DNA of 63,813 bases, taken from contig CACAQQ010000002.1 of NCBI GenBank assembly GCA_902534675.1, forward strand, positions 1 to 63,813. The letters run 5' to 3'. Each line of letters begins with the position of its first letter. Position 1 is the first letter of the stretch. The position numbers and the translations under genes were made by a program. Positions 63,797 through 63,813 of the stretch are shown piece by piece. The stretch is from an uncultured Prochlorococcus sp. Its GTDB lineage: Bacteria; Cyanobacteriota; Cyanobacteriia; PCC-6307; Cyanobiaceae. A model generated the notes under the pieces. That model had not been told where the DNA came from. It saw only the letters and a program-made list of their open reading frames with translations, and made no database searches.

Positions 63797-63813
63797 AGCG
63801 AAACAACAAGCGT

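Overview
AT-rich, densely packed chromosomal window from a picocyanobacterium. The ssrA tag (ANKIVSFSRQTAPVAA) together with psbX, ycf66, an Hli protein and paired flavodiiron genes points to Prochlorococcus, probably a high-light clade. Most of the window (1-41.8 kb and 48.3-63.8 kb) is ordinary core genome: ftsY, argH, msrB, grpE/dnaJ, rsgA, murB/murC, gap, thiL, efp, accB, pdxA, cbiD, guaA, PBP2, two flavodiiron proteins, alaS, speA, ndk, thiO, gatB, coaE, argJ, a permuted tmRNA, smc, a tRNA-Leu, accC, psbX, ycf66, hli and an ABC transporter. The unusual part is an accessory block at about 41.77-48.2 kb, between argJ and an aldo/keto reductase. It holds two paralogous exported YadA-like proteins with an unusual C-terminal coiled coil, an argJ-adjacent sequence repeated about 3.7 kb away, an 11-bp-phased CTTACA repeat array, a short ORF knocked out of frame by exactly one unit of a heptanucleotide repeat, a 60-aa ORF ending in a CP12-like Cys motif, a structured small-RNA candidate with promoter and terminator, a thiamine-binding-like gene, and a ParA-like ATPase. 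Other points of interest are a LexA-box-like site and intrinsic-terminator hairpin around a small Cys-tailed membrane ORF (18.1 kb), a stand-alone Cas4/RecB-like nuclease (24.3 kb), and a tRNA-Leu read as anticodon AAG (58.7 kb). All assignments come from reading the sequence; no database search was run.
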